Shown: positions 1 to 6,261 of the stretch, piece after piece
Layout: the number at the start of each line of letters is the position of its first letter
How positions within the stretch are numbered: position 1 is the first letter of the stretch
Assembly: GCA_964530225.1 (NCBI GenBank)
Contig: CAZHBA010000082.1
Location: forward strand, 1-9,453
Source of the DNA: CAZHBA01 sp964530225
GTDB lineage: Bacteria; Pseudomonadota; Alphaproteobacteria; UBA6615
DNA length: 9,453 nt
Direction: 5' to 3'
Notes under the pieces: model-generated
Told to the model about the DNA's origin: nothing
The model's database searches: none
The model's input: the letters and a program-made list of their open reading frames with translations, nothing else
Program-made: the position numbers and the translations under genes

Positions 1-1170
1 TTGCGGCTTGTCGTAATAGGCCTGTAGAACTGAGAGCACCTCAGGCCGGCTGAACTCCTCGGGAACCGGCTCGTGGGCGACTAATATCTCACGCAATCGC
101 GTACCCGAAATATTGAGGCGGCTCGCTTCGTCATGCGGGCAGGTTCGCCCCGTCGCCATGCCAGCACATTTGAAGCAATAGAACGTTGTGTCGATCTTGA
201 GTGGCTGGGTATGCAAGCTATTTTGCGGAATCTGGTCGAAAATATAGTGCGCATCGAAGGGACCGTAGTAATCGCCGACGCCGGCATGGTCGCGCCCAAC
301 GACCAGATGGGAGCAGCCGAAATTTTGTCGGATCAGGGCATGCAAGAGCGCTTCGCGCGGGCCGGCATAGCGCATTTCTATAGGGTAGCCGGCCTGAATT
401 ACTGTGCCTGGCAGAAAATAGTTCTCGACAAGTTTGCCGATTGCCTCGACGCGAACATTGGCTGGAATGTCACCGGGTTTGAGCGCGCCAAGCACTTGAT
501 GGATGAGCAGGCCATCGCAAACCTCGATGGCGATCTTGGCCAGGTACTCATGGCTTCGGTGCATGGGATTGCGGGTTTGAAATGCTGCGACCCGGGACCA
601 ACCCAACTCGAGGAATAATGCGCGAGTTTGAGCTGGCCGGAGGTAGAGATCCTTGTAAGTATCCGGAAAGTGGCCCTCCGACAGCGCTGTTACCCGACCC
701 GCCAGATTAATGTTCCCCTGCTGCGTCACCTTCTGCACGCCGGGGTGGGCCGTATCGGTGGTGCAGTAGATGTGCGAGCACTCAAGCTCTTTGTCGATCG
801 TGTACTTTTCGCTGACTGTGAGGATTCCGAGAATCGACCCAGTCTCCGCGTCGACGAGGGCCGCCTCTTCGCCGACACGAATGCCACTAGCCAGATCCTT
901 GTCAGCCGACAGGGTAATAGGAATCGGCCAAAACAAGCCGTTCGACAACGTCATATCGACAGTAGCGCCACACCAATCAGCTTTGCCCATGAAACCTTCG
1001 AGCGGCGTGTAGGCACCCATGCCGAGCATGAATAAATCGGACACTTCCCGGCTGCTCAGCGGAATCTTCGGGAGTGTCTCGGCATGCCTGATCTCTTCGG
1101 CCCGCTCGGCCTCGGGCAAAAGAAGCGGCAAGGGTTGTTCCGAACCATGTGGCGGTACCAATTGCGGCAT
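1..1170 (-). CDS. sat: ATP sulfurylase (sulfate adenylyltransferase), 3' end outside window
   Basis: Catalyses ATP + sulfate <=> adenosine 5'-phosphosulfate (APS) + diphosphate in the cytoplasm. It serves sulfate activation, or ATP formation from APS in sulfur oxidisers; direction cannot be told here. Reading the minus strand from ATG at 1170 gives 390 uninterrupted codons to the window edge, close to the full length of bacterial single-chain Sat (about 390-400). The N-terminus MPQLVPPHGS is family-typical. The nucleotide-binding motif QTRNPMHR is at residues 198-205 and the second motif GRDHAG at 292-297. A metal-site pattern C332-x2-C335-x8-C344-x-H346 follows, as in zinc-binding Sat proteins. 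ATG 1170 was chosen because it matches the family start and has GGAAG a few bases upstream; an in-frame GTG at 1182 is possible. This is the homo-oligomeric Sat type, not CysD/CysN. Downstream partners (for example aprAB or cysH) lie outside the window. Confidence 0.95.
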   Translation of the reverse strand, partial: MPQLVPPHGSEQPLPLLLPEAERAEEIRHAETLPKIPLSSREVSDLFMLGMGAYTPLEGFMGKADWCGATVDMTLSNGLFWPIPITLSADKDLASGIRVGEEAALVDAETGSILGILTVSEKYTIDKELECSHIYCTTDTAHPGVQKVTQQGNINLAGRVTALSEGHFPDTYKDLYLRPAQTRALFLELGWSRVAAFQTRNPMHRSHEYLAKIAIEVCDGLLIHQVLGALKPGDIPANVRVEAIGKLVENYFLPGTVIQAGYPIEMRYAGPREALLHALIRQNFGCSHLVVGRDHAGVGDYYGPFDAHYIFDQIPQNSLHTQPLKIDTTFYCFKCAGMATGRTCPHDEASRLNISGTRLREILVAHEPVPEEFSRPEVLSVLQAYYDKPQ

Positions 1171-1555
1171 GAGTTCTTCCACTCCCCGCCTGCCGTCTTT
1201 TATTCAGCAGGCTCCGGTTTTGATCTTTGAGAGGCCGTGGGCGGCACTTGACGGCATATCCAAACGAGCCGTCGATTAAACAGAAGGGTGTAGCCTTTGA
1301 ACAGTCCAAATCTATACGTAGATTATAGTAATTGAGAAATTTAGGCGGCCCGCCTTCTCTGCAAATTTTCATCAGTCAACGTATGCACGGAAAGGGGTGC
1401 GCAGCGTGCTGTCCAGGGCCCCGGGGGGAGGCGAAGCTATATATCGCCCACCCCATCGCTGCGGTACACCCCGCACCCAATAGTTCGATTACTAAATTCT
1501 TTGCAAATATATTTCCGAAATCTTTCATTTGGTACATATACAGGTACATATAATG
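1171..1555. other. AT-rich non-coding spacer between sat and tRNA-Lys terminator
   Basis: No recognisable gene is visible on either strand in these 385 bases. On the minus strand, towards sat, there is a TATAAT hexamer at 1327-1322 that could be a -10 element. The position 17 bases upstream (GGCCGC) is a poor -35, so any promoter there may need an activator. A short inverted repeat ggcgg-c-ccgcc at 1344-1354 overlaps that -35 position and could be an operator. A 50-codon reading frame (minus, 1528-1376) has a hydrophobic middle but no ribosome binding site. The left part (about 1171-1320) looks featureless. Confidence 0.5.
1322..1327 (-). promoter_or_regulatory. Possible -10 element of a sat promoter
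   Basis: The minus strand carries a perfect TATAAT about 150 bases before the sat start. No consensus -35 lies at 16-18 bases upstream; instead a GC-rich inverted repeat (1344-1354) occupies that place. Known bacterial promoters with a good -10 and no -35 are often activator dependent, but here this is only inference. Confidence 0.25.
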
Positions 1556-1558
1556 AAA
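1523..1558. repeat. Compound repeat: tandem 10-bp direct repeats inside a 7-bp inverted repeat
   Basis: The decamer ggtacatata occurs at 1531-1540 and again at 1543-1552, separated by two bases. The pair is framed by tttcatt (1523-1529) and its reverse complement aatgaaa (1552-1558), nearly symmetric about 1541. The right arm touches the base of the tRNA-Lys terminator hairpin. A repeat period of 12 bp, close to a helical turn, suggests a protein binding site, but no known operator is recognised. Confidence 0.6.
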
Positions 1559-1593
1559 CAAGGACCCAGCAGTTTCCCGCTAAGTCCTTGTTT
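1556..1593 (-). terminator. Rho-independent terminator of tRNA-Lys, possibly bidirectional
   Basis: A perfect 10-bp stem (aaacaaggac at 1556-1565 with gtccttgttt at 1584-1593) is extended by an inner agc/gct pairing around a short loop. The hairpin begins four bases after the encoded CCA of the tRNA. In the tRNA direction the U-rich tail is TTGTTTCATT, partly inside the stem. On the plus strand the tail is a cleaner TTGTTTTTATT, so it may stop transcription from both sides, although no plus-strand gene is seen upstream. Confidence 0.75.
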
Positions 1594-1597
1594 TTAT

Positions 1598-1673
1598 TGG
1601 TGAGCCCGGTTGGTCTCGAACCAACGACCTACTGATTAAAAGTCAGTTGCTCTACCAGCTGAGCTACGGGCCC
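1598..1673 (-). tRNA. tRNA-Lys (anticodon UUU)
   Basis: The minus strand folds as a complete 76-base tRNA. The acceptor stem GGGCCCG pairs with CGGGCTC (one G-U pair). The D arm contains AGCTGGTAGAGC, the anticodon arm has loop CTTTTAA giving anticodon UUU, and the T arm carries GGTTCGAGACC. The discriminator A is followed by a chromosomally encoded CCA at 1600-1598. It decodes AAA and AAG as lysine. It has its own likely promoter upstream and a terminator directly downstream, so it is probably a single-gene transcription unit. Confidence 0.97.
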
Positions 1674-1696
1674 ATCGATGAAGGGGACTGAGCGGG

Positions 1697-1725
1697 AACT
1701 TAGGAAGCTGGATGCCTGCCGTCAA
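1697..1725 (-). promoter_or_regulatory. Likely promoter of tRNA-Lys
   Basis: The minus strand shows TTGACG (1725-1720) as -35, a spacer of exactly 17 bases, and TAAGTT (1702-1697) as a weak -10. The -10 lies 23 bases before the tRNA 5' end, leaving a short leader for RNase P to remove. The -35 is strong, the -10 poor, so this is a candidate. It lies in the gap after the cyclophilin stop codon, in which I see no clear terminator. Confidence 0.45.
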
Positions 1726-1751
1726 TTAGCAAGCCATCCCACCCTGGTCCT

Positions 1752-2312
1752 TTATTCCTTTACGTCGGCGGCGATTTGAATCTTGACGATGGCATCTGGA
1801 TTGCTCACCGAACCGCCCTGGCCTTCGCCCTTCTTGATCGCGTCTATATGCTCCATGCCTTCGGTCACCCGGCCCCACGCCGTATATTGACCGTCGAGCC
1901 AGGGGGCGTCATCGAAGACGATAAAAAATTGGCTATCGGCACTGTTGGGGCTCTGCGCCCGCGCCATGGAGACTACGCCACGCACATGCTTTTCCGACGA
2001 AAACTCGGCATCGAGATTCTTGCCCGAACCGCCGCTGCCGGTACCCGTAGGATCGCCCGTCTGCGCCATAAAGCCGTCGATTACCCGATGAAAAACGATG
2101 CCATCGTAGAAGCCTTCGCGCACTAATTCCTTGATTCGCACGACGTGATTGGGTGCCAGATCCGGCCGCATTTCGATGACAACGCGGCCATACTCCACGT
2201 CCAGGTATAGCGTGTTTTCCAAGTCGATCCTCTTATCAGTCTGTGCCGCCACCGGTGCAAACGCCGCGACGAACAGTGTTACTGCAATGATGAATGTTCG
2301 CGTAAACCCCAT
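1752..2312 (-). CDS. Exported cyclophilin-type peptidyl-prolyl cis-trans isomerase
   Basis: Speeds cis-trans isomerisation of Xaa-Pro bonds and so helps proteins fold, here most likely in the periplasm. The 186-residue product begins with a basic n-region and a hydrophobic stretch (residues 7-20); cleavage is likely near PVAA-Q (after residue 23). The cyclophilin fold follows at about 32-182. Key family residues are present: FHR with catalytic R76, FMAQ with Q84, the GDPTGTGSGGSG loop from residue 86, SQFFI at 127-131, and WLDGQY at 138-143. It resembles E. coli PpiA in being exported, while the compact bacterial core is shared with PpiB, so no symbol is assigned. The ATG is preceded by GGTAGG at a suitable distance. 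It lies 50 bases after coaD on the same strand and is probably the last gene of the gyrA-coaD unit. Confidence 0.93.
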   Translation of the reverse strand: MGFTRTFIIAVTLFVAAFAPVAAQTDKRIDLENTLYLDVEYGRVVIEMRPDLAPNHVVRIKELVREGFYDGIVFHRVIDGFMAQTGDPTGTGSGGSGKNLDAEFSSEKHVRGVVSMARAQSPNSADSQFFIVFDDAPWLDGQYTAWGRVTEGMEHIDAIKKGEGQGGSVSNPDAIVKIQIAADVKE

Positions 2313-2362
2313 AGTTGGACCTACCCTTTTTGTGGTTGACGCTTTTTAATCGCTCAAGACCC

Positions 2363-2875
2363 CTAGGTCGAGCTTTCAAGATGCTCCCGAATACGTTTGG
2401 CAACCCGGGCCGAAACAAAGCTGGAAATATCACCACCCAGCGCCGCGATCTCCTTAACCAGGCGCGAAGCAATGAACTGCTGGTTTTCCGAAGCCATCAG
2501 AAAAATCGTCTCGATGTCCGGATTGAGCCGCGTATTCATACCGACCATCTGGAACTCGTACTCGAAGTCAGACACCGCTCGCAGGCCGCGGATGATGCAA
2601 TCTGCATTTTGCTCGGCGGCGAAATGAACCAACAGCGAATCGAACGGCTTTACCTCGACGCGGCTGTCCAAACCATTGCCCATATCACCGATCTCTTCGC
2701 TGACCATCTGGGCCCGCTCCTCAAGCGAAAACAACGGCTCCTTGCCAGTATTAATTGCAACGCCGACGACCAGCCGGTCGACCGTTCGTGCCGCCCGGCG
2801 AATAATATCCACATGGCCATTGGTTACCGGGTCGAAGGTTCCCGGATAGAGCCCGATCCGCTGGCCCTTAGTCAT
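2363..2875 (-). CDS. coaD: Phosphopantetheine adenylyltransferase
   Basis: Catalyses 4'-phosphopantetheine + ATP -> dephospho-CoA + diphosphate, the penultimate step of coenzyme A synthesis in the cytoplasm. The 170-residue product matches the usual bacterial length (about 160-170). The nucleotidyltransferase signature GLYPGTFDPVTNGH is at residues 8-21, with the T-x-G-H motif ending at H21. The conserved RGLRAVSDFEYE is at 96-107 and FIASRLVKE at 134-142. The start at ATG 2875 was chosen because the family begins just before the GLYPGTFDP strand and AGAGGA lies 5-6 bases upstream. A longer frame to 2941 only re-reads the end of gyrA. The start overlaps the gyrA stop in ATGACTAA, so translation is probably coupled to gyrA. 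Confidence 0.97.
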   Translation of the reverse strand: MTKGQRIGLYPGTFDPVTNGHVDIIRRAARTVDRLVVGVAINTGKEPLFSLEERAQMVSEEIGDMGNGLDSRVEVKPFDSLLVHFAAEQNADCIIRGLRAVSDFEYEFQMVGMNTRLNPDIETIFLMASENQQFIASRLVKEIAALGGDISSFVSARVAKRIREHLESST

Positions 2876-5648
2876 CGTTTTCCTCTGCTGGCGGGCTCGC
2901 TCCGTTTGGCGCGCTATCACCACCGTTAACGCCGTTGGCATCGTCCTGCAGCGCTGTCACAGTCACCACATGCTCGTCCTTAGCGACACGGAACAGGGTC
3001 ACGCCGCGAGTACTTCGCCCGGCAATGCGCACATCCGACACGCCGGTGCGGATCAACTGGCCGCCATCGGTCATCATCACCAATTCGGTATCAGCCTCCA
3101 CCGGAAACGACGAGATGACCGCGTTGTCCTTTTGTTTGCCTAAATCAATATTGGCGATGCCCTGGCCGCCCCGGCCGGTGACCCGGTACTCGTAAGCCGA
3201 GGTACGTTTGCCAAACCCTTTTGCGGTCACGGTTAAGACGAATTGTTCCTGCTCTGCCAGTTCGCCATAGTGCTCCTCTGACAATACTACTGCACCATTT
3301 TTCGCGCTCTCCTCCACGTCATCTTCGGTAGCCACATCGGCCTCCTCAACCTCGCCACCCTCGGCCCGTTCAGCTCGGCTGCGCTTGAGATAGGCGGTCC
3401 GTTCGGCGGTACTGGACTCGGCGTGGTGCAGAATCGACATGGATATGACTTCGCCGCCCTTGGGCAATTTTATTCCGCGTACTCCGGTCGAATTGCGACC
3501 ACGGAACACCCGCACATCGGACAGCCGGAAACGGATGCACTTGGCCGCCGCGGTCGCCAACAATACGTCGTCGGTCTCATCGCAGGTGGCCACGCCAATC
3601 AAACGGTCGTCGGGGCCCAGCTTCATGGCGATCTTGCCGTTGGCCTTAACCTGGACGAAGTCGGACAGCCGGTTGCGCCGCACGCTGCCGCTGGCGGTAG
3701 CGAAGACGACGAACAAATCTGCCCACGTATTCTCATCCTCGGGCAGCGGCATCAAGGTCGTAATGGTTTCTCCTTCTGCCAACGGCAGCAGATTAACCAG
3801 CGCCTTACCGCGCCCGGTTGGCGAGCCCAATGGCAGCTTGTAGACCTTCAGTTTGTAGACCATGCCGCACGACGAGAAGAACAACACCGGCGTGTGGGTG
3901 TTGAGCACGAAGACCTGGTTGACAAAATCTTCGTCGCGGGTCGCCATGCCGGCGCGGCCTTTGCCACCGCGGCGCTGCGCGCGATAGGTCGATAGCGGCA
4001 CCCGCTTGATGTAACCGCCATGGGTCACGGTGACGACCATGTCCTCGCGCTGGATTAGATCTTCAATATCATGCTCGAACTCGCCTTCGACGATTTCGGT
4101 ACGCCGCGGGTCGGCGAACTCTTCCCTCATTTTCAGCAGTTCGGAGCGCAACAGACTGTACAATTTTTCGCGACTTTCGAGGATGGCGAGAAATTCGCGT
4201 ATCTGTTCAACCAGCGCCGTCAAATCCTCGCCGATCTTGTCGCGCTCGAGACTCGTCAACCGGTGCAGACGCAATTCCAGGATGGCGCGCGCCTGCTCGT
4301 CGGAGAAGCTGTAGTTGCCGTCCTCGTCGACCCCGCGACCTGGTTCGGCGATCAGCGCGATTAGCGGCGTTACCTCCTGAGCCGGCCAGGGTCTGATCGT
4401 CAATTCGGCGCGCGCTGTGGCGGCATCCTTGGCGGCGCGAATCAGCACGATCACCGAGTCCAGGTTGGCAACGGCGACAGCAAGACCAACCAGCGTGTGC
4501 GCCCGCTCGCGCGCCTTACCGAGTTCGTAGACGGTACGGCGGGTGATGACTTCTTCGCGAAACTCGATAAACGCGGCGATGATTCGCTTGATATCGAGAA
4601 GCTCCGGCTGACCGCCGTTGAGGGCCAGCATGTTAACGCCGAACGATGTCTGCAGCGGCGTGTAGCGGAACAGCTGGGCGAGAACCACTTCCGGTTCGGC
4701 CTCGCGCCTCAACTCGATCACCACCCGCAGGCCATGGCGGTCGGACTCGTCACGCAGGTCGCTGATACCCTCTACCGTCTTGTCGTTGGCAATTTCGGCG
4801 ATACGCTCGATCATTCGCGATTTATTCACCTGGTAGGGAATCTCGGTGATGATGATGGCCGAGCGATTGTTGGAAATATCCTCGAAATGGGTGCGCGCGC
4901 GCATCAACACCAAGCCACGCCCGGTATGGAAGGCGGTGCGGATACCCGTGGTGCCGACGATCAGCCCGCCGGTGGGAAAGTCCGGCCCCTGCATGTACTG
5001 CGACAACTCGTCGATCGAGATATTCGTGTTGTCCATGTACGCGCAGCAGGCATCGATCACCTCGCCTAAATTGTGCGGCGGAATGTTGGTTGCCATGCCG
5101 ACGGCGATGCCGCCGGCACCATTGACCAGAAGATTGGGATACTGCGCCGGCAGAACCGTCGGCTCGTGGGCGCTTTCGTCGTAGTTGGGCTGGAAGTCAA
5201 CGGTGTCGCGGTCGATGTCCTCGAGCAGCGAATGGGCCGCCTTCGACATACGCGCTTCGGTATAGCGCATGGCCGCCGGCGGATCACCATCCATGGAGCC
5301 GAAATTGCCCTGGCCGTCGATCAGTTCCAGGCGCATGGAGAAATATTGCGCCATGCGCACCATGGCGTCGTAGATCGCGCTGTCGCCGTGCGGGTGATAC
5401 TTGCCCATTACCTCGCCGACGATGCGCGCCGACTTGCGGTAAGGCCGGTTGTACTCGTAACCGCCCTCTTTCATGGCATAGAGAATACGCCGATGGACCG
5501 GCTTCAGACCGTCGCGCACGTCGGGTAGCGCCCGGCTGACGATGACGCTCATGGCGTACGCCAGGTAGGAGGTGCGCATCTCCTCCTCGATGGTCACCAA
5601 AGAGACGTCATGACCACCGGGCGGTAACGATTCTGATTGATCAGTCAA
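2868..5648 (-). CDS. gyrA: DNA gyrase subunit A
   Basis: Breakage-reunion subunit of gyrase; with GyrB (not in this window) it introduces negative supercoils using ATP. The 926-residue product contains the winged-helix/tower core, with catalytic tyrosine Y129 in AAMRYTEARM, and the quinolone-interaction segment around GDSAIYD (88-94). S90 and D94 correspond to E. coli S83 and D87 and are in the unmutated state. The GyrA box QRRGGKG is at 558-564, followed by the C-terminal beta-pinwheel. An acidic insertion lies at about 742-800, and the tail (about 901-926) is acidic and low complexity. The frame has an upstream in-frame TGA two codons before TTG 5648. No ATG exists before residue 24, so TTG is the only start giving the normal N-terminus; no clear ribosome binding site precedes it. 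coaD follows with an 8-base overlap. Confidence 0.98.
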   Translation of the reverse strand: MTDQSESLPPGGHDVSLVTIEEEMRTSYLAYAMSVIVSRALPDVRDGLKPVHRRILYAMKEGGYEYNRPYRKSARIVGEVMGKYHPHGDSAIYDAMVRMAQYFSMRLELIDGQGNFGSMDGDPPAAMRYTEARMSKAAHSLLEDIDRDTVDFQPNYDESAHEPTVLPAQYPNLLVNGAGGIAVGMATNIPPHNLGEVIDACCAYMDNTNISIDELSQYMQGPDFPTGGLIVGTTGIRTAFHTGRGLVLMRARTHFEDISNNRSAIIITEIPYQVNKSRMIERIAEIANDKTVEGISDLRDESDRHGLRVVIELRREAEPEVVLAQLFRYTPLQTSFGVNMLALNGGQPELLDIKRIIAAFIEFREEVITRRTVYELGKARERAHTLVGLAVAVANLDSVIVLIRAAKDAATARAELTIRPWPAQEVTPLIALIAEPGRGVDEDGNYSFSDEQARAILELRLHRLTSLERDKIGEDLTALVEQIREFLAILESREKLYSLLRSELLKMREEFADPRRTEIVEGEFEHDIEDLIQREDMVVTVTHGGYIKRVPLSTYRAQRRGGKGRAGMATRDEDFVNQVFVLNTHTPVLFFSSCGMVYKLKVYKLPLGSPTGRGKALVNLLPLAEGETITTLMPLPEDENTWADLFVVFATASGSVRRNRLSDFVQVKANGKIAMKLGPDDRLIGVATCDETDDVLLATAAAKCIRFRLSDVRVFRGRNSTGVRGIKLPKGGEVISMSILHHAESSTAERTAYLKRSRAERAEGGEVEEADVATEDDVEESAKNGAVVLSEEHYGELAEQEQFVLTVTAKGFGKRTSAYEYRVTGRGGQGIANIDLGKQKDNAVISSFPVEADTELVMMTDGGQLIRTGVSDVRIAGRSTRGVTLFRVAKDEHVVTVTALQDDANGVNGGDSAPNGASPPAEENDD

Positions 5649-5724
5649 TGTTCAATATCAAAGGTTTAGCGCCTGTCCGCAGAACGATAACAGACGCGCC
5701 GAGTCGGCTTTTTCGCACCGCTAA

Positions 5725-5753
5725 GTAATAGCCGAGGCAAGCGCTTCGAACAA
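5725..5753 (-). promoter_or_regulatory. Candidate gyrA promoter
   Basis: On the minus strand TTGTTC (5753-5748) and TATTAC (5730-5725) are separated by exactly 17 bases, about 77 bases before the gyrA start. Each hexamer departs from consensus in two or three places. The site lies just downstream of the pseudogene remnant, in a 153-base stretch (5649-5801) with no other feature, so gyrA need not rely on the ssb promoter. Confidence 0.35.
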
Positions 5754-5801
5754 GGAATCCGGGCCGCCAAAGCGTCTAATTTTGACCGGCCCCGACAAGC
5801 C

Positions 5802-5860
5802 TTAAACCGGCTTGATGGTGAGCGTGCCGCCGTCGCTGTCACCACTTTGATATCGACGCC
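5802..5860 (-). pseudogene. Remnant of the C-terminus of an NfeD-like protein
   Basis: The minus strand reads GVDIKVV in one frame and then DSDGGTLTIKPV followed by TAA (5804-5802) in the next; restoring one base near 5840 joins them. A tail of this kind, with a VKVV strand, a short turn, then GGTLTIKPV and stop, resembles the end of the OB-fold domain of NfeD proteins. NfeD genes are commonly paired with SPFH/stomatin genes, and an SPFH remnant abuts directly on this fragment. The identification rests on a very short sequence and on that pairing. An alternative is that GVDIKVV is still diverged SPFH sequence and the rest is chance. Confidence 0.4.
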
Positions 5861-6126
5861 GGTGGCGGTGATCGTAGCGTAGTCGTAGGAGATGATGTCC
5901 TGCGGTGGTATGTCGAGCACGGTTTCGCGCAGCGACAGCTTGAGCCGACCTTGTCGTTAAAGGGAATGATAAGGTTGAGGCCAGGCCGGATGGTGTTGGT
6001 GTATTTGCCGAACCGCTCGACGGTCCATTTCTATGCCTGTGGCACCAGCTTGATACCCGAGCGAATGAAGACGAACGCGATGACTAAAATCGTGAACCCA
6101 CCAAGAATGAAAGCCTTCATGTCCAT
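5861..6126 (-). pseudogene. Truncated SPFH/band 7 (stomatin, QmcA-like) pseudogene
   Basis: A start ATG at 6126 has AGAAGGGG upstream. It opens a frame beginning MDMKAFILGGFTILVIAFVF, a typical N-terminal membrane anchor, then IKLVPQA. Codon 32 is TAG (6033-6031) where the family has tyrosine. The frame goes on as KWTVERFGKYTNTIRPGLNL and IIPFNDKVG, then needs one base restored at about 5942 to read SKLSLRETVLDIPPQDIISY and DYATITAT. These are SPFH N-terminal motifs. Intact family members run to about 300 residues, while recognisable sequence stops after about 90. SPFH proteins form membrane scaffolds associated with proteases or lipid domains; this copy cannot make one. The stop, the frameshift and the missing two-thirds agree with decay rather than a single sequencing error. 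Confidence 0.85.
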
Positions 6127-6261
6127 TGGCCCCTTCTGTTGGGTGAATTATTGCAGCGCAATTTAAATATGGTCATTTCCGTCGCAATCTATCACTCGAC
6201 ACAAAATTTAAATATTTTTCTCCTATTTATCAAAGAGATAGACTTTTTTTCGAAGATATAA
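6127..6261. other. AT-rich spacer with an 11-bp direct repeat
   Basis: This gap lies between the ssb stop codon and the SPFH pseudogene and is much more AT-rich than the flanking genes. The 11-mer aatttaaatat occurs at 6160-6170 and 6205-6215, and each copy holds the palindrome atttaaat. The stretch presumably held the promoter of the lost SPFH operon. I see no strong hairpin terminator after ssb; only a weak tatc/gata pairing is present near 6220-6240. Confidence 0.5.

Noticed and set aside
133..618. Plus-strand open frame of 161 codons
   Set aside because: It is antisense to sat, whose minus-strand frame carries QTRNPMHR and GRDHAG in this interval; the plus-strand product has no recognisable motif.
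977..1372. Minus-strand frame of 131 codons beginning MKICREGGPP
   Set aside because: Its second half is out of frame over the sat start region, and it has no ribosome binding site or recognisable domain.
1374..1379. TTGACT on the minus strand as a -35 for sat
   Set aside because: The -10 position at 17-base spacing is AAGGCG, which has no resemblance to a -10 element.
2876..2941. Longer coaD start giving 22 extra N-terminal residues
   Set aside because: The extra residues re-read the gyrA 3' end in another frame; the family start and a good ribosome binding site point to 2875.
3423..3995. Plus-strand open frame of 190 codons inside gyrA, and a similar one at 4497-5069
   Set aside because: Both are antisense to conserved gyrA codons and have no motif; long antisense frames are expected in GC-rich genes.
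5690..5716. Plus-strand terminator-like gccgagtcggc followed by ttttt
   Set aside because: The stem would be only four pairs with a three-base loop, and no plus-strand gene ends here.
5666..5920. Minus-strand frame of 84 codons beginning at a GTG
   Set aside because: Only its first part (DIPPQDIISYDY) is meaningful, as the middle of the SPFH remnant; the rest is read-through past the deletion junction in the wrong frame.
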